Below, piece by piece: positions 25,622 through 33,782 of a stretch of DNA of 50,553 bases (the stretch's first letter is position 1; each line of letters opens with the position of its first letter). The translations under genes and the position numbers were made by a program. Source of the stretch: Thermoplasmata archaeon. GTDB taxonomy: Archaea; Thermoplasmatota; Thermoplasmata; Lutacidiplasmatales; UBA184. The notes below the pieces were generated by a model that saw only the letters and a program-made list of their open reading frames with translations, did no database searches and was not told the origin of the DNA. Location of the stretch: the NCBI GenBank assembly GCA_021826685.1, contig JAKAYT010000007.1, positions 1 to 50,553 of the forward strand. The letters run 5' to 3'.

Positions 25622-26144
25622 GACGAACGCCTGGTCCGTTCCTGCGGAACTGCGGGACCAGCTCGCGCAACGCTACGGCCCGGTCCTAAGCGGAACGGAG
25701 GCGGAGTACGCGGTCCGAGGGCTGGGCGAGTTCGCGACCTGCGGGGACCGGGTCACGGCGGACGCGATCCGGTGGGGCCACCCCCCCCGGCTCGGGATCG
25801 TCGATTACGTAACGCTCCGTCACGAGCCGATCGACCGGAGGGTCTTCCGGCCCCTGGCCGATCGGCGCGAGGTTCGCGTAGTGAACCCGGCCGGGACCCT
25901 GACCGACCGACTCTACCACGCCGTCAAGGAGACGTGGGACGCGGGTGGAGGGTTGATCGAGGTCGTAGGGGAAGAGGACCTGGGCTCGCTCGCGCTCGTC
26001 GCGCAGCTCCCGCTCGGGACCACCGTTATATACGGTATCCCAAGTGAGGGGGCCTCTTTCGTGAAGGTTGATCGGGCGGCGAAGGATCGCGTGCAACAGC
26101 TATTGGCTCGAATGGAACGGAGGCGGATCGATCTTGGAGATTAG
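25587..26144 (+). CDS. GTP-dependent dephospho-CoA kinase (DUF359)
   Basis: A 185-residue archaeal DUF359 protein, the enzyme that completes coenzyme A by phosphorylating dephospho-CoA with GTP. Family motifs are GDRVTADAIRWG near 53, LGIVDYVTLRHE near 68-79, VVNPAGTLTDRL near 97, VVGEEDLGSLALVAQLPLG near 125-143 and VIYGIPSEG near 146. It overlaps spt4 by 35 bases in another frame and rps24e by 11 bases. Its place between transcription and ribosomal genes is normal for Archaea. Confidence 0.9.
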   Translation: MPRDATRSASSETNAWSVPAELRDQLAQRYGPVLSGTEAEYAVRGLGEFATCGDRVTADAIRWGHPPRLGIVDYVTLRHEPIDRRVFRPLADRREVRVVNPAGTLTDRLYHAVKETWDAGGGLIEVVGEEDLGSLALVAQLPLGTTVIYGIPSEGASFVKVDRAAKDRVQQLLARMERRRIDLGD

Positions 26145-26571
26145 CATCGTAGAGCAGCATCCGAACCCGCTGCTAAAGCGCACCGAGTACCGGTTCGAGA
26201 TCCATCATTCGGCCGCCGCCACTCCGAGCCGCGACGCGGTCCGCGCCGAGCTCGCGAAGAGCGTCCAAGCGCCGAAGGAGCGCATCGTGATCGAGAGGAT
26301 GCACTCGCGATTCGGGACCTCCCGGACGCTCGGCGAGGCCGCGGTCTATCAGACGGTCGATGATGCGAAGACGATCGTACGCGAGCACATCCTCCTCCGC
26401 AACAAGGTGATCGAGAAGGCGACGACGGCGGCCGCGACCCCGGCGGGGGCCCCCGCTGAGGCGCCTGCGAAGGAAGCGCCCAAGGCCGTAGCGCCCCAGG
26501 GGGACGCCGCACCGCCGGCGGTCGCCAAGCCGGAAGCCCCCAAGCAAGGTGGGCCTAAGAAGGAGGCCTAA
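26134..26571 (+). CDS. rps24e: ribosomal protein S24e
   Basis: A small-subunit ribosomal protein found in Archaea and eukaryotes. From a TTG at 26134 the product is 145 residues and begins MEISIVEQHPNPLLKRTEYRF, the family N-terminus, followed by TPSRDAVRAELAK, IVIERMHSRFG and GEAAVYQTVDDAK. The core ends near residue 90. The remaining 55 residues are a Pro/Ala/Lys-rich tail beyond the usual length. The ORF-track ATG at 26068 lies inside the kinase gene and gives no recognisable sequence. A GGAGG 11 bases before the TTG supports that start. Confidence 0.9.
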   Translation: MEISIVEQHPNPLLKRTEYRFEIHHSAAATPSRDAVRAELAKSVQAPKERIVIERMHSRFGTSRTLGEAAVYQTVDDAKTIVREHILLRNKVIEKATTAAATPAGAPAEAPAKEAPKAVAPQGDAAPPAVAKPEAPKQGGPKKEA

Positions 26572-26577
26572 GGTCTC

Positions 26578-26784
26578 GTGGCGAAAGGACGCGTCGGCCT
26601 GTATGCAATCCAGGGCGAAACGTTCACGCGAACCCACACCCCCTGCCCGAAGTGCGGCCCGGGGATCTTCCTCGCCGAGCACAAAGACCGACGTTCGTGC
26701 GGTAAGTGCGGTTATACCGAAGCGAAGGTCGCCTCGGCCCCGGCCGCTCCCAAGGAGAAGGCCGCGAAGACGAAGACGGGCTAG
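26578..26784 (+). CDS. rps27ae: ribosomal protein S27ae
   Basis: A 68-residue zinc-binding small-subunit protein starting with GTG. The zinc ribbon [24 protein letters not shown] (residues 23-46) is an almost exact family match. The C-terminus has a short Ala/Lys-rich extension. It starts 6 bases after rps24e, closing the rpoE-spt4-DPCK-S24e-S27ae operon. Confidence 0.95.
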   Translation: MAKGRVGLYAIQGETFTRTHTPCPKCGPGIFLAEHKDRRSCGKCGYTEAKVASAPAAPKEKAAKTKTG

Positions 26785-27060
26785 TTAGTCGGTACGGCCA
26801 CGGCTTCGCTCCGGACAGACCCTATCCCTCTTTCGTTTGAGTAGAGCCCAAGCGCACGGCGCGAGCGGAAACGGTCGGATACGCGTCGCCGACGGGGAGC
26901 GCTTTGTAAGCGTCCGCGCGGTTCTAACCAAAGGAGTGAGACGTCCGCAGGGCCTCAAAGCGCGCGTTGAACGGGTTCCTCCCGATCCTCGTGCGATGGA
27001 GCTAGCGTAGGCGTCCACCACCGCGAGCGCTCGGCTCGTCCTGAACCGCGTCTCGGTGGT

Positions 27061-27555
27061 TCAACGCGGATCCGTGGGGGCCCCGCGGACGGTGCGCTCG
27101 AGCTTGTCGAGACAGTTCTCCCAACCCGGAACGAGTTTCTGATGGACGTCAGGGGCTCCTTTGCGGAGCTCCGCCAATCTCTCATGGACGACATTGACCT
27201 GCGTCTCTCCACTGCCCCATGGGCGGAGCCGGATCGTGACGAGCGTGTCGAAGTATTCCCCCTTCTCCGGCTCCGTACCGACGAACGCCCAATGGTAGAC
27301 GAGTTCCTGCGGCGGATCGATCCTGACAAAGCGGCCCTCGAACTTCCCCGTGCTCGCGCCGTGGCGTGAATGCCACACCTCAATGCGCCCACCGACGCGA
27401 GCGTCGACGGTGATTCGGTCGACGTCCAGGTCGTCCGGGGTCACCCACTGGCGCATCAGATCGGCATCGAGAAACGCGCGGAAGACCCGATCGGGCCGAG
27501 CGTGTAGTATCCTCTCGATTCGGACCGTAGCCTCGGGCTCGTGGGGCCCGCTCAT
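27061..27555 (-). CDS. SRPBCC (AHSA1-type) domain protein
   Basis: A 164-residue START-like/AHSA1 protein with a hydrophobic-cavity fold. Motifs are TVRIERILHARPDRVFRAFLD (about 10-30), WVTPDDLDVD, VGGRIEVWHSRHG, GRFVRIDPPQELVYHW and a C-terminal amphipathic helix after GWENCLDKLER. The ATG at 27555 overlaps the stop of the ArsR-type gene (ATGA), so both are cotranscribed. ArsR-SRPBCC pairs are widespread in bacteria and archaea, where the regulator is thought to control the pair. The ligand is unknown. The 278-residue ORF-track entry runs back through the regulator gene and is a run-in. Confidence 0.85.
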   Translation of the reverse strand: MSGPHEPEATVRIERILHARPDRVFRAFLDADLMRQWVTPDDLDVDRITVDARVGGRIEVWHSRHGASTGKFEGRFVRIDPPQELVYHWAFVGTEPEKGEYFDTLVTIRLRPWGSGETQVNVVHERLAELRKGAPDVHQKLVPGWENCLDKLERTVRGAPTDPR

Positions 27556-27881
27556 CGCTTCCTCCGCGCCTTCGGTCCCGGCTCGCGCCGGAGGGCCTCG
27601 TCCATCCGGTTCAGGCCCTCTTGCCAGAACCGTTCGTAGTAGGAAAGCCACTCGGACGCTTCCCGCAGCGATCGGCCCTGGATCGAGTAGAGGTGCTGAC
27701 GACCGACCGGGCGAAGGGCTACTACGCCCGAATCCCGGAGGATGCGTAGTTGCTTCGAAACGGAGGGCTGCGACATGTGGGTGCGGGCGACCAGGTCGTT
27801 GACGGATCGCTCGCCATCCCGAAGGGCCTCCAGAAGGTGCCTCCGTGACGGCTCGGCAAGGAGCTGAAAGACGTCGGCCAT
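27552..27881 (-). CDS. ArsR-family winged-helix regulator
   Basis: A 109-residue ArsR-like repressor. The start MADVFQLLAEPSRRHLLEAL is the family N-terminus, followed by SVNDLVARTHMSQPSVSKQLRILRDSG (helix-turn-helix, about 26-52) and the wing RPVGRQHLYSI. It lacks the Cys motif of metal-sensing ArsR, so a metal ligand is unlikely. The C-terminal helix has WLSYYERFWQEGLNRMDEAL, seen in ArsR proteins paired with SRPBCC partners. A TATA-like catatat lies 20-27 bases upstream on the minus strand. Confidence 0.88.
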   Translation of the reverse strand: MADVFQLLAEPSRRHLLEALRDGERSVNDLVARTHMSQPSVSKQLRILRDSGVVALRPVGRQHLYSIQGRSLREASEWLSYYERFWQEGLNRMDEALRREPGPKARRKR

Positions 27882-27984
27882 GGTAACGCATGTCCAAAGG
27901 GATATATGTCTATTAACGTAAGCAATTCCGGGATTCGGGACCTTACGGGTGCCTCGGGTTCCGGAAACATCGAGGGGCAGGAAG

Positions 27985-28563
27985 ATGCGAAAGATCACGG
28001 CGAACGTCTACATGACGTTGGACGGCCGGGGCGCGTTCCCGAAGTATCCGGGGTCCAATCGGCGGTCTACGGGGGTGAGCGCGCTCTTCCGCCACATGTG
28101 GTACGACCGATTCGACGATGTCACAACGATCGTCATGGGTCGACGGTCCTTCCTGGGCCACCAGCGGACGTGGAGCGAAAAGGCTCGAAAGTCGGGAGAG
28201 CCGAAGTGGCTCCTCGACTACCGGCGCTACCTCGACCGCGTGGAGAAGATATGCCTCTCGCATCGCCTTCGGTCCACCGACTGGGAAAACTCAAGGATCT
28301 TGACCGGAGATCTCGCTCGGATACTGGCGAAACTGAGGCGCGAGAAAGGGGGGAACATCATTCTCGAGGGGGGCCCCGCGGTCGTTCGAGAGTGCATTCG
28401 CCGCGACCTCGCCGACGACTACTGGTTCTTCGTCATGCCCGTCGTCTATGGGATGGGCCCGCGATACTGGGGGAAGATGAACGCCCAGTGCACGCTCCGG
28501 CTCATCGAGACAAAGCCCGGAGAGGACGGGGAGACCCTGCTCCACTACGAGGCGGTCCGTTAG
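27985..28563 (+). CDS. dihydrofolate reductase/RibD C-terminal family protein
   Basis: A 192-residue protein of the RibD-C/DHFR-like fold, the family of NADPH-dependent reductases. It begins MRKITANVYMTLDGRGAFP, which aligns with the first strand and helix, then VTTIVMGRRSFLGH and GGNIILEGGPAVVRECI (the NADPH-binding GG-rich strand) and FFVMPVVYGMGPRYWG. Stand-alone members are common and mostly uncharacterised. It is divergent from the ArsR-SRPBCC pair and shares a 100-base intergenic region with it, so the regulator could also control it. The Met at 27985 is preferred over the ORF-track start because a GGGGCAGGA site precedes it. Confidence 0.8.
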   Translation: MRKITANVYMTLDGRGAFPKYPGSNRRSTGVSALFRHMWYDRFDDVTTIVMGRRSFLGHQRTWSEKARKSGEPKWLLDYRRYLDRVEKICLSHRLRSTDWENSRILTGDLARILAKLRREKGGNIILEGGPAVVRECIRRDLADDYWFFVMPVVYGMGPRYWGKMNAQCTLRLIETKPGEDGETLLHYEAVR

Positions 28564-28851
28564 GGGAGGTCGGGGCAACCCCACCGCCCGTAGATCCAAG
28601 CCGTAGCCAGAAGCTCGCCCCCCTCCTCTGAGGACGACGGTCCGGCCCCGTTCGATGTCGGTCGAGCCTGGCACGGGCGAGAGGTACGGATCCAACGGCT
28701 TCGCGCACTGCGGAGTCCGAACCCGGGGTTCGCTTCGCTTCGACCCAACGTCGGCTACCGACGCTCGTGCGACAAGGGTTGGCTGCTGCCCACCGAAGGC
28801 GGCGTGGGCCCCTTCGGAGGGGGGGGCCCCGGAGGCCAGCCGAGCCCCGCC

Positions 28852-29059
28852 GTCGGCCGCGGGGGACTAGAACCGAAGTCTTGGTCCGATCCCCTGTCGC
28901 GCCGCGCACCGTGTGACGATCCGAGATGCAGGAGAGTCCCGCGGTCGACCGCACGATCGCATCGTTCGGCCCCGGGAACGGCACCGGCGTGTCGACGACT
29001 CCCATCTCGCCGACCCGTTTCGTGACAAATACGTGCCTAGCTACGTTCCGGAACACGGC
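28852..29059 (-). pseudogene. fragment of a zinc-type alcohol dehydrogenase
   Basis: On the minus strand one frame reads FVTKRVGEMGVVDTPVPFPG and then AIVRSTAGLSCISDRHTVRG, which matches the N-terminus of MDR alcohol dehydrogenases of the NADP isopropanol/secondary-alcohol type, including the catalytic-zinc Cys and the following CxSDxHT motif. Homology stops after GDRTK, where the GHE motif should follow, and no nucleotide-binding domain is visible downstream. It appears to be a decayed remnant in a region of low coding density. Confidence 0.6.
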
Positions 29060-29529
29060 GATGCTATCCCTCCCGCGCAACGGGACTTCCGAGCGAAGAG
29101 GGCTCGGAACTGCTCCCTACCCCGCGGGAACCCGGCGCGTCGAAGTCTCTCGCGTTTTCGCTTCCTCCCGTCACGGCTCACCGTCGAAATCTCTCACTGT
29201 GCGGCTACGGTCGTCCTGCAATCGACAGGGGCACCGAGTGCGTGCTTTGGAGGCCGCGGATCCTCGGCTCGCGAACCTTACCCTCTCTTGAATCAGCCCG
29301 ACCCGCCGGTATCTGAGCCATCAGCCTAGAATCGACTATGAGAGGCGTCCTCCGAGAGTCTCAATTACATTCCGCACGCTTCGTCCGCGACTTCGTGCGA
29401 TCCGCGAGAACGGGCAGAGCCTGACCCGAAACTAGGTTGTCCGTAGAGGGGGCCGGACTCCCTCATAATGCTCCCAGTGATCAGGGTCATCGATAGCCCA
29501 GCCGTCGCTTCAGCCTTCGGCGAACCCGA
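29060..29529. other. non-coding or fully decayed sequence
   Basis: About 470 bases with only short shadow ORFs and no recognisable protein, RNA or repeat. Together with the flanking ADH and integrase remnants it is part of a stretch without an intact gene between 28.6 and 30.0 kb. Confidence 0.4.
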
Positions 29530-30000
29530 GTCAAAGACTTGCGCGCCGCTGAGTGGAAGCGGGGAGGGTCTTCCGGCGTAACGGCAGCGCGAGGGTCCAT
29601 CGGAGATCCGAGAAGAGCCTCTCGGATTGGGGCCGACTCCGCGAACGGCGTGGGCCAGTTGGGGGCCGAACCTCGAAGCCTTCCCGACGCGGTAGGCAGT
29701 TCAGTTTGAGTGAGAAACGGCTCCAGCGCGTCACCACGTGCGTCGGAAGCCGCTCTACGACGGAGTGAGCTGACGGCGTAGGTTCTCCTGGACGACGTCC
29801 TGCAGCCGCCGAGGGCTCCGTCGGGCGGAGGCGATCAACTCCCTCGGTTCCTTGCCAATGCGCCGGCAGAGTAGCTCGAGCAGATCGAGCTGCATCCGCG
29901 CGGTAGCCAGGGAGGCGTGGTCTTTAAACCACGAGCCCACCTCGCGCGACGCCGGCAGCGATTGACGGTGCGCGATTGCGATCGAAGGAGGGGGAGCCAT
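29530..30000 (-). pseudogene. probable truncated tyrosine-recombinase (integrase) gene
   Basis: An 81-codon ORF (29755-30000) resembles the SAM-like N-terminal domain of archaeal tyrosine recombinases: VGSWFKDHASLATARMQLDL, then LLCRRIGKEPRELI and a helix with LQDVVQENLRRQL. It ends at a stop. A second frame just downstream gives VVTRWSRFSLKLNCLPR, which could be the next helix after a frameshift. No catalytic domain (R...HxxR...Y) is visible. It ends 50 bases from tRNA-Arg, a classical integration target, which supports the reading. The match is by eye only. Confidence 0.42.
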
Positions 30001-30049
30001 TACGGTGCCAATTAGCGTCTCGAAACACTAACCTTTGAAAAAATCAAAT

Positions 30050-30123
30050 GGGCCCGTAGTATAGCTTGGACATCACGGGGGCCTCCGGAGCCTCAGACCC
30101 GGGTTCGAATCCCGGCGGGCCCG
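30050..30123 (+). tRNA. tRNA-Arg (CCG)
   Basis: A 74-nucleotide tRNA with acceptor GGGCCCG/CGGGCCC, anticodon stem GGGGC/GCCTC around loop CTCCGGA, and T-arm CCGGG-TTCGAAT-CCCGG. The anticodon CCG reads CGG arginine codons. The D-stem is weak (GTAT opposite ATCAC). CCA is not encoded. No intron is seen. It marks the start of the accessory catabolic region. Confidence 0.85.
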
Positions 30124-30477
30124 TCCGGAAAGGGGAACTCCCTTCGGAGTGGTGTGAGTGCTGGTCGTCGGGCAGGATATCAAATCCGGCCTTGACGACG
30201 CTGGGGTCCCCGGCGGATGTCCGCTGAATGCGAGTCTACTGCAGGGTGACGAAGCTCGTACCGTCGGCGAGGCTCTACTTCTTGTCGGGCCGTGAGCGCA
30301 TCGGATCGAGATATTCCTCGAAGACCCCCGATGCAGCAAGCTCGTCGGATTGTCGGGACCTATCTCGGAGCTGCCGGACCACCGAGGCGGGGCCTATCCG
30401 CAGGTCTCAGTGACAATCCACGCCATCCTGCCGGGCGCAGCACCGCCGACTTATACCCCCGACCACTCCGAACGGAG
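30124..30477. other. intergenic region downstream of tRNA-Arg
   Basis: About 350 bases with no recognisable gene. The ORF-track entries here are shadows or run-ins to the thioesterase gene. The 3' end holds the thioesterase promoter (ttatacc, 30451-30457). Confidence 0.4.
30451..30457 (+). promoter_or_regulatory. TATA box of the thioesterase-FAH operon
   Basis: The sequence ttatacc lies about 24-27 bases before the ATG at 30478. It fits a leaderless transcript and supports the ATG chosen over the ORF-track start at 30292. Confidence 0.5.
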
Positions 30478-30882
30478 ATGGCCCCGGCGAACGTCGTACG
30501 GCATCGAGTCACGTTCGGCGAGACGGACGCGGCCGGGGTGGTGTACTACCCGAATTACCTCCGCTGGTTCGACGAGGGGACGCACGAACTGTTTCGATCC
30601 TTGAGCCTCTCCTTCAGGACCGTCCTGAGCACCCTGGGGCTCACGTTCCCGGTCGTGTCGGTGCACGTCGACTTCCGCGCTCCGCTCCACTACGATGACA
30701 CGATCGAGATCCGCTCGACTATCGGGGAGTTGAGCGCGCGGACCATTCAGGTGGTCCACGAGGTCGCACGATCGGACGACGAGACCTGTTCGGGCTGGGA
30801 GGTCCGCGGTTGCGTCGCTGCGAAGAACGGTACGTTCGTGCCGCGAGCGATCCCCGAGGAAATACGTCGGAGGCTCGCATGA
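30478..30882 (+). CDS. acyl-CoA thioesterase, hot-dog fold (4-hydroxybenzoyl-CoA thioesterase type)
   Basis: A 134-residue hot-dog-fold thioesterase. The family signature TFGETDAAGVVYYPNYLRWFDEG (about residues 11-33) contains the catalytic Asp and the Tyr-Pro-Asn-Tyr turn of the YbgC/4-hydroxybenzoyl-CoA thioesterase group. VVSVHVDFRAPLHYDDTIEI follows near 60. It starts a two-gene operon: its stop overlaps the ATG of the FAH hydrolase gene (ATGA). In this setting it could release an aromatic acid such as gentisate or salicylate from its CoA ester, which would explain how a CoA-dependent ring oxidation feeds gentisate dioxygenase. That role is inference. Confidence 0.85.
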   Translation: MAPANVVRHRVTFGETDAAGVVYYPNYLRWFDEGTHELFRSLSLSFRTVLSTLGLTFPVVSVHVDFRAPLHYDDTIEIRSTIGELSARTIQVVHEVARSDDETCSGWEVRGCVAAKNGTFVPRAIPEEIRRRLA

Positions 30883-31760
30883 CCGAGGTCGGGATCGAAA
30901 CCACGCGGCTCCGGTACATCCTCCGTGGCTTCCCGCCGGAACGTGCCGCAACGTGGCTCCTATCGGACGGACAGGCCTACTACGCGCCGACCGACTCCTC
31001 GGAATTCCCAGTGGATGATCCGCAGGCCATGGTCGCGTTCTGGGGCACGCGCGCGTCGACCCCTCTCGTGCGCGTGGGGGCTCCGACGCGACTTCTCCCG
31101 CCGTTCCCCGTCCACCGAATCTTCTGTCCTGCGGTGAACTTCCGCTCCCACCGGGACGAGTCGGGAATGCCGATCCCGACGGAGCCGTACTTCTTCCTCA
31201 AGTTCGCTAGCTCGGCCGTCGCTGGCGGCAGCACGGTCGTCGCGCCGTACCAGGTCGAACAGCTGGACTACGAGGGCGAGATCGGCTACGTGCTCGGGCG
31301 ATCCGGCCGGCACTGGGACGCGGAAACCGCCCGCGCGGCGATCTTCGGCTTCACGCCGACCAACGACCTCAGCCTGCGCGACTACCAGTTCCGGGAGCAG
31401 CCCCGGTTCGGCAAGAACTGGGTCATGGGTAAGGCGTTCGATGCCTCGCTCCCGATCGGGCCCTGGATCCTGCCCTGCGAAGTCGCCCCCGAAGGAGAGA
31501 TGACCGTGCGGACCCGGGTGAACGGAGAGCTCCGGCAGGATGGGAGCACGCGCGACATGATCTTCCCGCCGGAGCAACTGATCGCTCGACTGAGCGAGGT
31601 GAACACGCTCGGACCCGGCGACCTCGTGCTCTCGGGAACGCCCTCGGGCGTCGCCGCCTACCAGGGCCATCGCTACTTGCGCGACGGCGACACCGTGGAA
31701 GTGGAAATCGGGGGGGTCGGCACCCTCCGGCACAAGATCGCGTTCGAGCCGCGCCCCTAG
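30879..31760 (+). CDS. fumarylacetoacetate hydrolase family protein (likely fumarylpyruvate or maleylpyruvate hydrolase)
   Basis: A 293-residue FAH-superfamily enzyme that hydrolyses a C-C bond in a beta-diketone-type acid using a divalent metal. The N-terminal domain ends near 75. The FAH core then shows FCPAVNFRSH (about 85-94), FLKFASSAVAGG (about 106-117), the metal-binding acidic residues in QLDYEGEIGYVLG (about 128-140), GFTPTNDLSLRD (about 157-168), KAFDASLPIGPWI and VLSGTPSGVA. Because a gentisate dioxygenase is encoded nearby, the natural assignment is hydrolysis of fumarylpyruvate or maleylpyruvate to pyruvate and fumarate or maleate. It follows the thioesterase gene with a 4-base overlap. 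Confidence 0.85.
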   Translation: MTEVGIETTRLRYILRGFPPERAATWLLSDGQAYYAPTDSSEFPVDDPQAMVAFWGTRASTPLVRVGAPTRLLPPFPVHRIFCPAVNFRSHRDESGMPIPTEPYFFLKFASSAVAGGSTVVAPYQVEQLDYEGEIGYVLGRSGRHWDAETARAAIFGFTPTNDLSLRDYQFREQPRFGKNWVMGKAFDASLPIGPWILPCEVAPEGEMTVRTRVNGELRQDGSTRDMIFPPEQLIARLSEVNTLGPGDLVLSGTPSGVAAYQGHRYLRDGDTVEVEIGGVGTLRHKIAFEPRP

Positions 31761-31795
31761 GAGCGCGCGCGACCGTCCCCAGCGACCGCGGCTCC

Positions 31796-32707
31796 TCAGA
31801 AGACGGCGAGCGGGGTGACAGGGGAGGCGGTCCCTCCCTGGATTCGAAGCGGGGCGCAGACGAACAAGAACTCGTAGACGCCCTGGGCGGCGAGCTCGTC
31901 GGTCTTGAGGTTGTCGATGAGACGGATACCACACTTCGTGATCAGGTACTGATGGACGGGGAGTCGCGTGCCGTCCCGCTCCGGTGGGCTCACCTCGCTC
32001 GACGGGGCGTCGGCGCCCGTCAGCGCCACATCGCGCTCGCCGAGCCACTGGGCAAGTCCGTAGCCGATCCCGGGGGACCGCTCGTAGTATTCGTTGTAGC
32101 GGTCCGGCTGGGACCAGAGCTGGGAGACTCCCGTGTGGAACAGCACGGCGTCTCCGGGGCCGACGCTCAGATGGTGATCCGCGAGGAATCGCTCCGTCGC
32201 GGCGACCGTAATGGGCACGCCCGGGGCCATTCGCTCCGCGCCTTCGGTCGCGTCGACGAGGACACCCCGCGTGACGATCGGCGGGCCGGATTCAACCCCG
32301 AGCTTCTGGGAGCCGGTGGGGAACGTGTTCTCGAAAGCGTCGATACCGTTGTAGAGCTTGTTGTCGAACGCGATGTGATTCAACGCGTCGAGGTGCGTAC
32401 CCAGGTGGTCCGACATCTCGAGCCGGCAGAGGGCAGCTCCGAACTTGTTGGAAGTGGCCGAGCGGATCGGAGGGCGGTGGTCGTACACGCGCTGGGACGT
32501 GAGGTAATGGAAGGGGCCGTGCGTCGCGACCCGTCCCGGCATCCCGAGGGAGATCGGGTGGCCCAGGGGCAGCACCCGACCGGTCCGCACGAGTCGCACG
32601 GCGGTGAGGAGCTTCTCCGGAGTCAGGGTTCTCGCGGTGCCCAGAGTGTCGTCGGCCCCCCACTTCGTCGGGAACCAAGGTGCACCGGACTCGTACCACT
32701 CCGCCAT
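31796..32707 (-). CDS. cyclase/metal-dependent hydrolase (kynurenine formamidase-like)
   Basis: A 303-residue member of the cyclase family, which includes metal-dependent kynurenine formamidase and isatin hydrolase. The metal and catalytic motif HLGTHLDALNHIAFD lies near residue 100, after LPLGHPISLGMPG. A second landmark is GDAVLFHTG near 190. The ATG at 32707 is preferred over the TTG used by the ORF track two codons upstream. It is the last gene of the minus-strand operon, 10 bases after gentisate dioxygenase. Its substrate is unknown; within this operon it may hydrolyse or isomerise a ring-cleavage or ring-opening intermediate. Confidence 0.82.
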   Translation of the reverse strand: MAEWYESGAPWFPTKWGADDTLGTARTLTPEKLLTAVRLVRTGRVLPLGHPISLGMPGRVATHGPFHYLTSQRVYDHRPPIRSATSNKFGAALCRLEMSDHLGTHLDALNHIAFDNKLYNGIDAFENTFPTGSQKLGVESGPPIVTRGVLVDATEGAERMAPGVPITVAATERFLADHHLSVGPGDAVLFHTGVSQLWSQPDRYNEYYERSPGIGYGLAQWLGERDVALTGADAPSSEVSPPERDGTRLPVHQYLITKCGIRLIDNLKTDELAAQGVYEFLFVCAPLRIQGGTASPVTPLAVF

Positions 32708-32717
32708 CGGCAATCCA

Positions 32718-33782
32718 TCAGGCCGGCTCGGGGCTGTCCTCGCGGTAGAGGCTCAAGGCCCGCATCGTCGGTGTGTTCGTGTAGGAAAAGAGGATCGACG
32801 GGGTGGTGCCGGTGGCCCGGTGCGAGTACTGGGCCCACGCGGGCACGACGAGGACGTCGTAGGGCTCCCACGCGAAGTCCTGTCCGTCGACCGTCAGCGT
32901 CCCTCTCCCCTCGACCCCCATGAAGATCGCGCTCGAGCTCCGACGTCGGGGTCGGAGCCTTACGCCGGGGTCGATCCGCTGGAGGTACGCGTCGATCGTG
33001 GGGAGGATCGGACCGCCGGTGAGCGGGTTCACGTACTCGAGGATCCGCCCTTCGCTAGGATGGTGCGCGCTTGCCGGGAGAGCCTCTAGGGCCGCTTTCG
33101 TCGTGGCATACGGGTAATTCAGGATCGGCGAGTACGCGGTCGAGCGGTGCTCGCCCACCGGCCGCAATCCCCGCCCGTAGGTCTTCTGCGAGCTGTTCGA
33201 TGCGTCGCTGACCGGCTGATGCTTCGCCGGGAAGTCCTCGTAAAACATTCCCGAGACGGCGTTGATCAGCGGGATGTCGAGCGCGTCGAGCCAGACCACC
33301 GGTCCGTTGGCATCGTTGCCGTGATCGTGCCAGGTCCACGTCGGGGTGGTCACGACGTCGCCCGGCCCGAGGATCGTCTTCTCGCCCGCGACGTTTGTGA
33401 ACGCCCCCGTTCCCTCCATCACGAACCGGAGCGCGTTGGGGGTGTGACGGTGCGCCGGAGCGATCTCCCCCGGTAGGAGGATCTGGATTCCCGCGTAGAG
33501 GGTCTGCGTGCTCGCGGCCTGCTCGCGCGGGAGACCCGGATTGAGCAGCATCAGGACCCGCCGGGGCGCCTCCTCGATGCTTACGATCTCGGCCGCCTGA
33601 TGCACGAGGGGCCGGATCTCCTTCCACTTCCATTGGAAGGGCTTCTCCTTCGGAACCGGATGGGCGGGCATCAGGTCGTCGATCACCTGCCAGAGCGGGT
33701 GCATCTGTAGGTCCCGCACGCGGTCGAAGTAGTGCTTGTTCTCGTCCCCGCTGGATCCACGCGGCTTCGCCATCGAGCTCAT
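32718..33782 (-). CDS. gentisate 1,2-dioxygenase
   Basis: A 354-residue bicupin iron dioxygenase that opens the ring of gentisate (2,5-dihydroxybenzoate) to maleylpyruvate. The first cupin holds the iron ligands in APAHRHTPNALRFVMEG (about 106-122) and a second His in TWTWHDHGND, typical of gentisate and related dioxygenases. The C-terminal cupin has AIFMGVEGRGTLTVDG and VVPAWAQYSHRA. Length and motif order match the family. The ATG at 33782 overlaps the preceding stop (ATGA), and the ORF-track start is a run-in. 1-Hydroxy-2-naphthoate or salicylate dioxygenases are close relatives and remain possible. Confidence 0.85.
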   Translation of the reverse strand: MSSMAKPRGSSGDENKHYFDRVRDLQMHPLWQVIDDLMPAHPVPKEKPFQWKWKEIRPLVHQAAEIVSIEEAPRRVLMLLNPGLPREQAASTQTLYAGIQILLPGEIAPAHRHTPNALRFVMEGTGAFTNVAGEKTILGPGDVVTTPTWTWHDHGNDANGPVVWLDALDIPLINAVSGMFYEDFPAKHQPVSDASNSSQKTYGRGLRPVGEHRSTAYSPILNYPYATTKAALEALPASAHHPSEGRILEYVNPLTGGPILPTIDAYLQRIDPGVRLRPRRRSSSAIFMGVEGRGTLTVDGQDFAWEPYDVLVVPAWAQYSHRATGTTPSILFSYTNTPTMRALSLYREDSPEPA

